Positions 1-11,845 are shown, counted from the first letter of the stretch. The stretch is 64,000 nt of DNA from Tenrec ecaudatus (GCF_050624435.1 NC_134539.1:118837525-118901524); one strand, 5' to 3'. A program made the numbers and translations. The notes: generated from the sequence alone by a model not told the origin.

Positions 1-144
1 AAGTGTGTCACCTAAAGAATTTATCTGTAGCTATCTCCTGATGGCAGAGACATGTTTGAATGTTTTATTTGGAATAAACCATGCATGCATGAACTGGAAA
101 CCTAGTAGCTATATATATATTTTAACTTATCCTTGTATATATGA

Positions 145-326
145 GGGGGCTTCCCTGGTGGTTGAGAACCACAGGGTTACCAGTTCAAAACCACCAGTTG
201 CTCCCTGAGGGGAAGATGAGGCTTTCTGTTCTGGTAAAGAGTCCCAGAAACCCACTGGGGCAGTTCTGACCTGCCCTATAGGTTCTCACCAAGAGTCAGT
301 ATTGACTTGATGGCAGTGAGTTTTCA
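145..326 (+). repeat. AfroSINE
   Basis: Reads GGGGCTTCCCTGGTGGTTGAG, then a tRNA-like B-box block (GGTTACCAGTTCAAAACC), then the body AGGCTTTCTGTTC...GGGGCAGTTCTGACC...CTATAGG and a terminal TTGACTTGATGGCAGTGAG. This is the tRNA-derived AfroSINE layout. Moderately diverged. Confidence 0.85.
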
Positions 327-1311
327 GAAAGTCACAGGGGGAAATGGAATTGAGAAATAATGGAATCTTTCCACAAATTGTTTGAAGCCCCCTTGTATGG
401 GTCTCATGACATAACTTTCTTTTACATGACACTATAAGTGATTAGTTGCAAAACTGGCAATACCGGGTGAATGGAGCAGGAGTTAAGATTGCCCCCCTCA
501 CCTCTTGTTTATTAGAGAGAGAGAGTACTCCCCCAGAGACTGGCTGGCATAAGCAGTTCCAGGGTTTTGGGAGGGGACTGTAGGCGAAAGTCAGATGTCA
601 ACAAAGGGCTTGAAGCTTAGGGGCCTCATAGCATAAACCACCCTGCCCAACCTTTCTTTCCAGCCAGGGCATTCTCACGTACTGGGGCGGGCAGCTCTTC
701 CTCGTGGCTCCCATCCACCAGCGTGGCTGGCTTTTCCTTGTGTCCCGTCTCGCCGGCCTCTCCGGGTCCTTGCTTCTGACAACTGGCGGTGCCCTGAGCA
801 CATGTTTATCTTGCTTACTGGGTGACCTCCCCCTGGGTCATAGGCAAGGATGGCTGGCACTCCCTTGGCCTCTCCCCTCAGACCCACCCATCCCTTATCA
901 GGGAGTTGGCTCCAGTTCTACAATGCAGAAGCCCAGCACACAGCCTGAGAGGAAATAGACAGGCGTCTCCTGTTTCCTGGCTGGGCAGCAGTGCCTGGCA
1001 GGCAAGGTGGGGCGGAGGGCAGGGCTGAGGGGGAGGCCTTTGTCAGGGACCCATTAGAGAGAGCACCCTAAGGCCTCCTGACTTTTCCCTGCGACCCTGT
1101 GGGGAAGGCAGGAGTGAGTTTTCCGTAAGCTCGGGACACCACCCAAGCAGAGGAACCAAAAGAATGAGAAAAAGAAATCTTAAGAATTTGACATTTGCTA
1201 TTTCCACAAAGGCACTGAAGTGGTTCTAATCTGGGAAACACCAGTCCTGATGGACTCCTTGATGCTTCTTTTGTGTGTACTATGCATGTATCTCCACACT
1301 CTTCATGGCTT
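327..1311. other. No recognised feature
   Basis: Probable MMP28 intron. GC-rich between about 590 and 1,030 with a short (GA)n run at 516-527. No exon, RNA gene or repeat family recognised. Confidence 0.4.
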
Positions 1312-1560
1312 ACAGGAAAAGCCTGGCACACCAAAGCCACTGGGGTCAATTCCAATTCACCACAATCCTGCAGGACAGCGGTCAACTGCCCTCAAGCGGG
1401 GCTTCCAGGCACTGCTGCGGCTCTCCTGCAGACGTCCATTCTGACTCCCGCCATCTTGGTCAGCAGCAGGGAGCTCTAGCTAAGTGCCATCGAATCGTCA
1501 CCAACTCACAGCCACCCATGTCCAACAGACGGAGACACAGCTGCGCCCTGTGCTGTCCTC
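1312..1560 (-). repeat. AfroSINE fragments
   Basis: Two adjoining degraded pieces. One has CCACTGGGGTCAATTCCAATTC near 1,337; the second has TGCCATCGAATCGTCACCAACTCACAG near 1,484. These are the reverse complement of the SINE 3' end. Confidence 0.55.
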
Positions 1561-2529
1561 TACAAAACAGTGAGTGTGCAGAGTCCTGTGAGGTGCTGGT
1601 GAGTAAGGGCAGATCCACAGGCCGGGCTGGTGGGGTGGGGGCTATGTGGGGAGCGGTGGTAAGGAAAGGTCGAGGCACCTTCTGCTCTAGGAGTTGTCGC
1701 TTACCCTCATCTGTGAGCCCGCTGGCCACGCTTCCTTTTCCCCCTGCCAAGGTGAGCGAAACGCCTGTGTGCATGGAGGAAGAGTGGGTGTGTTCTACTG
1801 AGGGTGCGGCCAAGGGACCCCAGGAGAAGGCCACAACTGGAAGGTGGAGCCCCAGTCCTCATGCAGCTCAAACACTAACCCCCTTGGGCTTGTCATGCTC
1901 CCCTCTCGGCCTCTGTTTTCCTGCCCGTGTGGGACCCTGTGAACTCCGCCTGCTTCTTCATGGAGACACCACCCTGGCCTCTCCCTGCTTTGATGTTCCG
2001 CTCTCCTGGGGGCAGGGAGCTGGAGGACTATGCCCCTGTGGTGACTCACCAGGCTCTGGCATAAAAAACCTGCTGTCAATGTACCTCTGCCACTTGGTCA
2101 CAGCTGGGGCCACTTTCCTGGGGAGTCGCCTCGGGAAAGCATTTGGGAGTGGCCGTGGCCTCTGGCAAAATGAACATCGGTTCTTCCCAGGGGCCCAGAA
2201 AGCCGGGTTCTTGACCTGCGTCTGTCCTGACTTGTCAAGGGAGGGTGTGTAGCGCCCAGCCCATTTTGCGCCTGCGGGAGGGGAATGCAGGGTGAGCATA
2301 GCACTGGGGTGTTAGCACATGAAGCTCAGGCCTGCGGCCGGAGTCCTCATCGCTGGGCTGGCGGGAGAACCGCATGGGAGCCCATGTCTTGGGCGGCAGT
2401 CCTGATGCCCTGCTCTTGCCAGCTCTGTGGCCTGTGCCTTCTCTAGTGGGAGGGTCTGGATTAGAGCCCGAAGACAGATTCCGGCTGGGTTTGGTACTGT
2501 AGCCTTTCTACTGTGACTGACTGACCACG
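1561..2529. other. No recognised feature
   Basis: GC-rich probable MMP28 intron. A long open frame here begins inside SINE debris and has no conserved protein features. Confidence 0.4.
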
Positions 2530-2719
2530 CAGGTTCTCAACCTTCCTCATGCTGGGGCCCTTCAGACAGCTCCTCATGTGGGGGGGGGGTGACCCCAACC
2601 ATAAACTTATTCTCGTTTTTACTTCATCACTGTCATTTTGCTGTTATGAATCAGGCGATCCCTGTGAAAGGGTCGTTCGACCCCCAAAGGGGTTGCGACC
2701 CACAGATTGAGAACCGCTG
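2530..2719 (-). mobile_element. SPIN hAT transposon (non-autonomous), copy 1
   Basis: Ends are near-inverted repeats: GGTTCTCAACC at the left and TTGAGAACCGCTG at the right. Inside, GGGTCGTTCGACCCCCAAAG and the TTGCGACCC block match the SPIN terminal region read in reverse, and ACTTCATCACTGTCATTTTGC matches its interior. No coding capacity. Confidence 0.85.
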
Positions 2720-4075
2720 GCCTACAGGAACTATGGCCAACATAGGCTGCCTGTGCGCGCCCCAGAGTCTAAGACGGGGGTGGGTGAGGTGGGGGGAGGA
2801 GAAGAGTGCTGCTTTACCCTATAAAGAGCCAGTAGGTAACGGTCTTGGGACAGCTTGGATTGGGGTCCCAGTGAAAAGGTCATTTTTCGTCTCTATAGCG
2901 ACAGTCTTGTTGGTGAAGGGACCTTCGGCAGGTGAGTTTAGGAGGGGCTGTGTCCACAGAGGGGCTGCGGCATCCTCCTCGAGGGGAGGGGGCATCCAGG
3001 AGTTTGAGCAGCACAACTGAAACCAAGGGCTGGCGAAACCAGCAGGATGGGCAGCTGCTGCAGAAACCAGGCCGCTGGGCCCACGTCCTCTTGCAGCGCG
3101 GGTCTGTTTCCCGGTGATGTTCCGTCCCAGGCGCTGCGCCTATCGCCCGCGCGCATCTTTCGCATGATTACCAAGTCAGGATGAGGAACGCGGCCACTGG
3201 CGGCCTGTCTCGACCTGTTTTGGAAAGAAAACGTGTTTTTCTGCTCCCTGACTGGCGTAGAGACGTTGAAGGCACGGTGCCTTCGAGTGCTGGGCTCCCC
3301 GCTGTCCCATCTTAAAGATGCGGGTGTTCGACGCAGGCGGCGCAGCCGAAACCATCAGCCCCAGTTCACGGCAACCCTGGCGTTACAGGGTAGGCCTGGA
3401 CTCCGGGGGCGTTCTTGGATCTTAACCAAAGCAGACCTCAGGCCTTTCTTCTGTGGTGCCGCTGGGGAGGGTCTCCGCGGCCAGCCTTTGGAGGGGTAGT
3501 GGTGTGTAAACCGTGTGCCCCAGCCTGGCACACTCAAGGAGCCGCCGGGTCTTGCCACACGTTCCCAATGACTGGCAGCGCCAGCCGTTGCTCAGGTTCT
3601 TCGGACCCCCTTCCCAGGTGGGTGCTCTTTCACACTCAAACAGGGCTCAGAGGTTCTGACACTGAAGGCGCGGGGTCACGCTGCTCTCTTCACCAGGGAG
3701 ATGACCCTTGATTCAGGGAGAGGCGACAAGGTAGGTGATTCTAGCAGGATTCCCCGTCTGTCTGTAAGACGGGCCAAGGGTAGAGCAAAGAGGGGGGAGG
3801 AAGTTGCTCAAGCCATAGACTCCAGGCTTCACAAAGGGGCTGGGCCCTTAGCTCCCACCACACTCCAAACAGGTCACCTGAGAAACCACAAACCCTTCAC
3901 CGTGACCAAACCTGCTTCCAAGAAGCTCTGCGTTCACTCTGGGGCTCCGGAAGCCCCAGGAGAGCAGGGCCAGCTCAGCCCTGCTTCCTTATTTGGAGCA
4001 AAGGCATCCCCTTTCTTTCCGTCTGACTCCTTTTCTCCTCTCTTCTTGTTCCTTGTTCCTAGGATTTACAAAGTT
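2720..4075. other. Unique sequence with a CpG-rich patch
   Basis: No repeat or exon recognised. About 3,110-3,500 is noticeably richer in CpG than its flanks. It could be an intronic regulatory element of MMP28 or simply GC-rich intron. Confidence 0.35.
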
Positions 4076-4276
4076 GAGCCCTGGTGGCATCGTTGTTAGG
4101 CATGGGGCTGCTAACTGCAAGGTCAGCAGTTTGAAACCACCAGCTGCTCTAAGGGAGAAAGACGGGGCTTTCTCCTCCTGTCAACAGTTACAGTCTGGGA
4201 AACTCTCGAGGGCAGTTCTACCCTGTCCTCTAGGGTCACTGTGAGTCGGCCATGGACTTGGTGGCAGTGAATGAGT
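4076..4276 (+). repeat. AfroSINE
   Basis: Well preserved full copy: GAGCCCTGGTGGCATCGTTG head, GGTCAGCAGTTTGAAACCACC B box, GGGCAGTTCTACCCTGTCCT body, and a TGGACTTGGTGGCAGTGA end. Confidence 0.9.
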
Positions 4277-4628
4277 CTGAATGGACCATCACTAACCTGC
4301 CGCTGTAATGCCTGCACCTTCTTTCATTTTCAGTCTCTAAGGAAGATAGAAAATATTAGCTGACCAGTCTCTATCCAGACTCCTCGTGTGGTTTTTCTAA
4401 GGCCAAATAACCATACTGCAAACACTTGTCTTTATATATCGGTAGGGGCCTCACTAGGCTTTTGGGTCTACATTCAGAGCATAGACTAAAACCTTGACTC
4501 AGCCTGGGATTGGGGATGTGCTCTCTAGCCGTCCTTCCTGCCATGCCCACGTTTCGATCACCCAGCTCTTGCCAACTTTGCAGGTTCTCCAACTGGTTTG
4601 GCGGCAACTTTCCCACCAACACTGGGAA

Positions 4629-5521
4629 GAATGGGAATTCCAGAACACTTCACTGTGCTCACGTGGAACCTGTACATGGACCATCAGAACAAGGGCATCC
4701 CGTGTGGTTTAAAATCAGGGACGGTAGGAGTCCAGGTGGCTGCCTTTCAGTGTCCTTACTCAATTTGTATGCTAAGCAAGGAATCTTTGAAGTTGGGCGA
4801 TTTGAAGAAGCATGTGTCGTCAGGCTTATTAACAACCTGAGACGTATAGATGAAGCCAGCGTGCTTGCAGACAGCCAAGAGGACGTGAAGCATGGGCCGA
4901 GGGAAATACAAGACTGCAGCCTTCGGTATGGATTGCCACTCAATGTGAAGAAAACAAAAATGCTCACCATTGAATCAATGGATAACGTCATGATAAATGC
5001 AGAGAAGACTGGAGGTGTCAGGGATTTCAATTTACTCGGATTCACAACCAAAGCTCATGGAAGCAGCGGCCAAGGGAAATCGAAGGACGTATTGTATTGG
5101 GGGAATCTGCTGCATGAGACCTCCTTTAAAGTGTCACAACACACGGATGTCACTTTGGGAGCTAAGGTGGGTGTGACCCAAGCCATGGGATATTTTTAAT
5201 TGCCTCATAGGCCCGTGAAAGCCGGCCATGAATGAAGAAAACTTAACAATGACTAAGGAAGGACTGCTGCCTTTGGATCACGGTGTTGGTGGAAGAACAC
5301 TGAAAAACCCAAGGATGGCTAGAGGGACAGGCCACTCGGTCTTGAGGAAGCACACCCAGAATGCTCCTTGGAAGCAAGGATGGTGAGGCCAGCCTTGGGC
5401 CGTTAGGGAGGCAGCCTGACACAGCGGCGGCAACCATGACGCCAGAGCAGGCAGTGCTCTAGCGATGAAGCCCAAGGTCGCTCACTGTGATTGGAACGGA
5501 GTCAAAGGTACCTCACAACGG
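4629..5521 (+). mobile_element. RTE/BovB-type LINE fragment, reverse transcriptase to 3' end
   Basis: Reads from the RT palm region through the 3' end. Translation of 4,690-5,190 gives recognisable RTE RT blocks (LNLYAKQ; INNLR; EDVKHG; YGLPLNVKKTK; VMINAEK; TQAM). The catalytic YADD is replaced by RIDEA around 4,841-4,855, so the enzyme is dead. The 3' end shows the GTCGCT...GGAACGGAGTCAAAG terminus shared with other copies here. Confidence 0.85.
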
Positions 5522-6199
5522 CAGGTCTGCCCAGAGTCTCTGCACAGTTGTTCACCCAAGACCCATGAGTCACCGAGCTGAGCTGGTAGGAACAGTTTCC
5601 ACACCCAGGTTTCTGACTCACAAGACTTCCAAGGAATGGCTCTAGGGAGTGAGAAACAGGCACTGCGTCTGGGGGTGCACACTCCACTGAGGCTCCACCG
5701 TCTCTCGGAGGCAATGGGCTGCTCTGCTCCTTTCTGTACTGGCCCCTGGGGTTGGTTGTGCAGGTACAGACAGACTGCCAAGTGTGAAGCAGGCCTTGGG
5801 AAGCTGCCTAGTTCTAAAAAAGGTCCAAACGAAGCACAGAAGATGGTTCTTCTGGGACGTCTGTGTCACCAGAGACCAACACGGTCTGGCTGGGGATGGG
5901 ATGATTTCATTCAACTCTCGAGCATGCAACTCATCAGTCGAGCTGCCTCCTACTTATGTAGTACAAATTGCTCTGGTTTTCCTCAGTGGGTCACAATGAG
6001 CTTGCTCATAGTGTAGTCTTGTAAGCAGCACGTCTCTTCTCAGACAAAGCCCAGCCTGCAAGTCCCTCAACTTTATCCCTTTGTGTGCGCACAAGGGACA
6101 CATGGAGCCAGGCACACAGAAGACACGAATATATTACACAGGAGGATGGGAACACAGACACACCCATACACGGACATGGCAGACATTGACATGGCACAT
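5522..6199. other. No recognised feature
   Basis: Probable MMP28 intron with no exon or known repeat recognised. Confidence 0.35.
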
Positions 6200-7111
6200 C
6201 AACATGCAGTTCAACCTGTAAGCTTCCGTCTAAGCACTGCTTTAGCTGAAAACTCAAAAGAGGATAACTTGTCTTTATTATTTTTAACTTTCCAATGTTT
6301 TGTAACATCTGCTGTGATTTCTTCATTCACTCCTAGGTAGTTGAGAAGTGGATTTCGCAATATTTGGGGATGTGAGAGATATTTTGTTATTGCTAACTCT
6401 AATTTACTGCAGTGGGAGCAGAGACGATAATCCGTGAAAGTTTTAAATTTTAAAACGTGTTGAGACTTATGATTGACCTGGGGAAATGTGCACTTGTGCT
6501 CAGTCACAAAATACCACATATTTGATGATCCATCTGTCTACAATGCGGAGAATCAATATAGGGAGGCAGAAAGTAGGTTCGTGGTTGCTTAGGTTGCTTA
6601 AGTAAGGAGACCTGGGGAACTTGTGGGTCATAAGTGAAGAATATTAAGTTTCTTTTTGAGGCGATGAAAAAGTTCTAAAACTCATTGTGCTTAAGGTTGC
6701 ATAACTTTGAATAGCCTACCCCCCCCCCTTGGATTGTGGGTAGACTATAAAGCTATTACACACACACACAAAAAAACCCCTCCAATTAAGAAGTTTTCTT
6801 TCTTCCTGTCATTGTGCCACTTTTGCTTCACATGTTTGGATCGCTGAAATCAAATTACACACACGTGTGCCTGCTATGTCTTTCTGTTGCATTTCCTTTT
6901 GGTAATTATGAAATGTCCCTCTTAGTTGTAGTAATAATCTTTGTCTTTTGTCTCTCTGATTTGATATGAATATACCTATGCTATCTTCTTGTGATTATTT
7001 TGTAATATATATTTTTTCCTCTCGTCTACCTTCTACTTTTTGTGACTTTATATATAATGGTGTCTCTTGTACACAGCATAGATTTGCTTACTCTAGCCTG
7101 CCAACCTCTGC
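6200..7111 (-). mobile_element. Old L1/HAL1-type LINE fragment
   Basis: The plus strand reads like antisense LINE-1 ORF2/3' sequence: TTGTTATTGCTAACTCTAATTTACTGCAGTGG, and a later GTGTCTCTTGTACACAGCATAG. It resumes after 8,690 (ATGGGAGGACTTACTCATTTACC), so the unit is split by a later insertion. Confidence 0.6.
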
Positions 7112-8690
7112 TCTTTTTTCAGTTTTATTGGCACGTAATTTACATATCATACAATTGAATAGTTCAACCATTCAATCACATCAAGAAGAATTGTATAATC
7201 GTCATCACATTAATTTTAGAGGATCCCCCCTCCCAATGGTTAAATTGCTTTTAAAATGAGTTGTGTAATCACAATCCATTCTAGTGCTTCCCCCCTCCCA
7301 CCTTTATTATTTACTCCCCAAATCCCCCTCCCTGTTCCTACCCCCACCCATTTTCCCTATAACCCCTCGTATCAGTGATGATGATTCTGCATCCATTCCT
7401 GTGCTTCACAGCTGGGAGACCCAACAGAAAACAATAACAGACAAAATCATGCTAAGGTGGTATGGTTAAAAACCATAATAGTAAAAAGAAAATTAAAAAT
7501 ATATAATAGTATACAGACAAAAACACAAAGTAATATGTAAAAAGGAAAACACCCCAATGACATTCGAAGAGCCAGGGGGAAATTTCTGTCATGGAATCAG
7601 TGTGGTAGTTATACAATCATTCGTCAATTTGAGGATTAAGAGCGAAGGGGTGAAGTCCAGCCTGTCAATCAAAATATAACCAATGAGGCCTCTGTGTGGG
7701 CATGGCCTACACATTCTCCTGAGAATTCTGGGAACTCCAGTATTTTTCCTCCTTGGAGGAGGGAGACACTTCTCTCTCTGCTCACTCTCTGGGAGACATT
7801 GCAGCTGACAAGACATGGAACTACACTAGTGCCCGGAGCTGGAGAAGCCACGTGGACCTACCCTGATGCAAGCAGACCTCTGAAGCCAGAGAAGCCACGC
7901 GGAGACCCCTGCCAGCACTGGATGCTTACAACGCCACTGGATCCAAAGACTTTCTACCCACTGGCCTGTGATCATCCTGCACTTGGCGTCATTGCATGTG
8001 TTTTGTGAGTCTGAAGAGGACTTTATAGACTGGTATCAGACATATGGGCTCACATCAGACATATGGGCTTGGACTAGACTGGGTTGGGATACTTTCTTAA
8101 TGTACAATTACCCTTTATATAAAACTCTCTTATGCACATAAGAGTTTCTATGGATTTGTTTCTCTAGCCAACCCAGACTAACACAATCAGTAAGAGATAT
8201 TTGCCCACAAAACAGATTCAGGTCAAGTCTATAGGCTGGTCAACTGACCAAGTATGGAGTTTGATCCACCATCATAAGCAAGAGCATCTGCCAGTGGCTC
8301 AGTCTGACTAGATACTCTGCAAAGGATTTAGGGGCTCCCACTGTCCTCCATAGGCCTCCACACATTGGGTGCTCATAATTTTTGCTCTGATGCCTTTCTC
8401 ACCATATTCGAATGTTGTCATTGTCATCTTGGATCACACAAGCTGGTGTGCTTCTTCCTTGTGGATTTAGTTCACTCCTCACTGAGATGGCTGCTTGTTT
8501 GAATACAATCCTTTAAGACCCAGACACTATTCTGATTGATAGCCGGACACCATCTGCTTTCTTCTCCACACTTTGCTTTAACACCTTTATCTTCAGTGAT
8601 CATTTCATGAAGGTGAGTAACAAGCAGGGCCATGTTATAACAACTGTTTTTTTCTTGAAGCTGGAGGTGGGATTTAGTGTGAATCCCAAC
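7112..8690 (-). mobile_element. Afrotherian L1 3' region (type A), split by an LTR
   Basis: Starts on the plus strand with TTTTATTGGCACGTAATTTAC and AATCACATCAAGAAGAATTG, then TCACACAAGCTGGTGTGCTTC and TTTAAGACCCAGACACTATTC near its far end. The same order of blocks occurs at 15,540, 39,805 and 53,246. The AATAAA on the minus strand near the left edge marks the element's 3' end. Interrupted at 7,601-8,185. Confidence 0.7.
7601..8185 (+). mobile_element. Solo LTR (ERVL/MaLR-like)
   Basis: Begins TGTGGTAG and ends AACACA (TG...CA), 585 bp, flanked by a perfect 5-bp duplication ATCAG at 7,596-7,600 and 8,186-8,190. A CTTTATATAAAA box lies near 8,112. It has no internal retroviral sequence. Plus orientation is assumed from the position of this box. 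A relative lies at 16,540-17,087. Confidence 0.8.
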
Positions 8691-8823
8691 TTTTTTAATG
8701 GGAGGACTTACTCATTTACCTTTAATGTAACAATATGCTGTAGGTTAAGTGTAATATCTTCGTATTCACTTTCTATTTGCCCTTTATTTTGGAGTCCCGT
8801 TTCTGCTTTTAATTTCTTTTGTG
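8690..8823 (-). mobile_element. Continuation of old L1/HAL1 fragment
   Basis: TTTAATGGGAGGACTTACTC and following AT-rich sequence continue the LINE that breaks off at 7,111. Confidence 0.5.
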
Positions 8824-8972
8824 AAGCCCTGGTGGTGCAACAGTTCAGTGGTTAAAGAGCTCGGCTGCTAGCCAAGTTCGTGGTTCAAACCCACACATGC
8901 TCCCTGGGAGAAAAATGCGGCCGTCTGCTTCGATGAAGATTGACAGCCGTGGAAGCCCAGTGGACTCCAGTA
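8824..8972 (+). repeat. AfroSINE, 3' truncated
   Basis: GAAGCCCTGGTGGTGCAACAG head and GTTCGTGGTTCAAACCC B box, then a body that fades after ACAGCCGTGG. Confidence 0.8.
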
Positions 8973-9495
8973 TGTCTTTCAGGGTCTCTCGGAGCAGGGA
9001 TCAACTTAAACGCAGTGAACTTTTAGCTTGGTCCACTCTTTTACTGTTGGGTCAATCAAATTCTTTTGGTTTAATCAAATACTTTTACATGTCAAGCTCA
9101 AGCTACAATGCTGTTATTTTGCTTTCGACATTCACTTGTCTGTTAAGGAAATGGGGATAAATGGAGAAAACCTGTTTTATGTTGACCCACGTTTAAGTTT
9201 TACAAACATAGGTCTTAGTCTAGAAGGTGAGCGGTTCAGGAGAATAGCTGGGGTTTGGGCCAAATAGAATGGGAAAAATCCCAACAACCCATGGACATCC
9301 CAGGTATCAACAATGTCACGATTTAGGAGTAAGATCCGTGGAGTAGCAAGGCCCTACGCATGCCAGGATGGTCCTTGGCCAAGGACTTCAGGGGCCAGAC
9401 GTCCGAAAACCTCCTTTTGTGGAACTTCTTCTTTGGTGCACTGCTCCACTTCTGCTGACATTTCAGCTAGGCAGCAGGACTATTGTGCTTTGCTG
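8973..9495. other. No recognised feature
   Basis: Probable MMP28 intron; no exon or known repeat recognised. Confidence 0.35.
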
Positions 9496-9695
9496 GAGTC
9501 TTGCCCTGGTAGCATAGTGGGTTGCTAACCACAAGGTCAGCAGTTTGAAACCAGCAGCGGGTCCTCTGGAGAAAGACAAGAGACTTTCTACTCCCACAAA
9601 CAATTATGGTTTCAGAAGTCAACAGGGGCAGTTCTACCTTGCCCTATAGGTTCGTAATGAGTTGGAATCAACTTGATGCCAATGAGTTTTTTAAC
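9496..9695 (+). repeat. AfroSINE
   Basis: TTGCCCTGGTAGCATAGTGG head, AAGGTCAGCAGTTTGAAACC B box, GGGGCAGTTCTACCTTGCCC body, TGGAATCAACTTGATGCC end. Confidence 0.88.
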
Positions 9696-9889
9696 TCCCT
9701 GTACCATTTTCACGGAAATGCTGTTGAGTACGGCCATGAGTGTGGGCCTTACTCTGTGAGTTTCTCATCTATGCGCGATTGTACTTCCTTAAATGACCAC
9801 AACAATAACTCACATTGTTACTTTAATACACTTCCTGCCCAAAGGTGCTATCTACATTCATTTCCCTTGAGCCGGGGTGCAGGCTTGTG

Positions 9890-10330
9890 ACGGCCTCAGC
9901 CTATGGAGGGTCCCTTGGCTGTGACACTATATGACTTCCAAAGCTAAACTGCCCAAAGGATGAAAGTCTGCCTATGGAACACTCGTCCTTGGGACTCGGC
10001 CACCACGCTGTGAGGAAGCCCAAACTCGCCCTAAGGACTGACCAGGTAAAAAGATCCAGAGGGAAAAGAACTGAGGCCCCCCCCCCCCCCCCCCCGCAAC
10101 AGCCAGCATCAACTTCCAGATAAACAGACTTCTGCTGATTCCGGCCCCGGGCTTTAGGGAGGAAATCAAGCTGCCCGAAGATGTCCTTTCAAGAGCCTGA
10201 CCTCAGAAGCTGTGAATATAACTAATGGTTGTTTTCACCTCACTTTGTTTTCAAGTCATGTGTGCTGGGACCTTAGTGGCTTCAGTCTCCACTTTCAAAA
10301 TGCAGTCTCGTGGTGCCCTTCAGTGAGGCA
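9890..10330 (+). mobile_element. MLT1-like (MaLR) LTR remnant
   Basis: Old diverged sequence with AACTGAGGC...CAACAGCCAGCATCAAC and CTCAGAAGCTGTGAATATAAC followed by TTGTTTTCA, the block order of MLT1 LTRs. Contains an uninterrupted run of 19 C at 10,077-10,095. Confidence 0.5.
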
Positions 10331-10489
10331 CATCTTGCCATGTGTTGTTGTTTGTGGTGGGAAAGCCAGTCTTCAAACCAGAACCTGAACTTGAAGTTCA
10401 TGATCAGGATAATGGTGACATTCATGATAAAATAACGATGAGGATAACGATATCAACCACCTTGAGAGCTGCTGCCTCTTACAGCCGGC

Positions 10490-10665
10490 TTTCTTTGTGC
10501 GAAGTGCTGTGCTGAGCATCTTGTACACCTTTTCTCCTGTGAGAGAGGCATGAGCCCCCATTTTACAGACCAAAAAACAGCTGAAATTCACAGAGGTTAA
10601 ACGATTTGTCCATGGTTAGAACTTACATTTGTCTGACGTCAAAGCCCATAGATTGAGCCATGTAC
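10490..10665 (+). repeat. MIR
   Basis: CATTTTACAGACC...CACAGAGGTTAAACGATTTG is the MIR core and 3' half. Confidence 0.7.
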
Positions 10666-11845
10666 AGAAATACCTACATATAAGCCCACACCAATTTGCA
10701 TGCATGCACACATGCATGCACAGGCTTACCGAGCCAAGCAAGTGTACCCACCCACCCATGACACACGACCAGAGTGTTTTGTCCTTTTGAAATATCTCTT
10801 CTTCTCAGACTGAAAAATCCCCTTCCCCCAATTATGTAAAGTAGACTGAACGAGACTCAGTCTGCTAGATATTAAGTTTCCCAAGCACACCCCAAATTCT
10901 CTCCATCTGGGGCCACCACAGGCATGGACGGCGGCAGGGATATTGTCTGTGTTCCCTTGCCAAGGGTTGCCTGCAACCGGGCTTGGGGGTGGGGGCTGGG
11001 GGAGGTTGGGTGGGACTCTTAACAAGGCTTGGCTTGGTAGACGGAGCTGCCTCCTGGGGCCATGGGAACTCTGAACTGGATGTTGTAAGAGTCTAAATCC
11101 GGAGGAACAAAGTGACTCCCTGCCTGGGCCCAAGTTGAGAGCACAGAGCAAGGGACCAGTGCTTGCGAAGGAGAGTGGGGAGACAGAGGATCCCCAGGGG
11201 TGATGGGCACTGCCTGACAGAGAGGACCCTCCTCATGCGGCAGGTTTCCCTCCTGATGAACTTGGCAAGGAATGTGCACAGTGACGGTGGGGCGATCTCC
11301 ACGGGCAGTTTTGGGGCAGTAAAGGAGCTCTTTGGGAACAGGGGAGTTAGGGCAGAGCCCTGGGCTCAGTAAATTAAAGCTTGTTCATATCCCTTCTCCA
11401 TAAAATAGTGCAGACCCCAGGCCTACGGGGAAAGAACACAAAATAAGGTGCTTCATTGCGAGAGAAAGCAATTGTGATATACTACTACTACTACCATCAT
11501 CTTTATCTAGAAAATCCACTATCAACATGGACCCCACCCATTGCTATCAAGTCCACGGGGTTTCTGTGAGGCTGTCGGCAGCGGCAGACAGCCGCCTCTT
11601 TTCTCATGGATGGCAGTCAACCTTGAGGCTAGCCCTCCAAGCCTGTGCTGGCAGCACCCCGTTAAGCCATCTCTCTTCAGTACAAAATATCTTATTGTGA
11701 TTGCATTATTGAATTGTATGATATGTGAATTATATGCCAATAAAACTGTTGGGGGGAGGGGAGAAAGCTGGGAATAAAGGAAAGATGTGTTCATTTTTAT
11801 GGAGGAGGGTGATATTAATACAAGACTATGCAAAATTTTAAAAGC
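10666..11845. other. No recognised feature
   Basis: Contains a TGCATGCA-type palindromic simple repeat at about 10,697-10,723 and a (CTA)n run near 11,481. Otherwise unremarkable probable MMP28 intron. Confidence 0.35.

Noticed and set aside
161-175. TTGAGAACCACAG resembling a SPIN terminus
   Set aside because: It lies in the head of an AfroSINE and no SPIN interior follows.
1275-2252. 325-codon plus-strand open frame
   Set aside because: It begins inside reverse-oriented SINE debris, crosses GC-rich intron and shows no conserved protein motif; absence of stops is explained by base composition.
4510-5199. 229-codon frame as a host gene
   Set aside because: The recognisable part is RTE reverse transcriptase with a broken active site; the first third lies outside the element and is chance.
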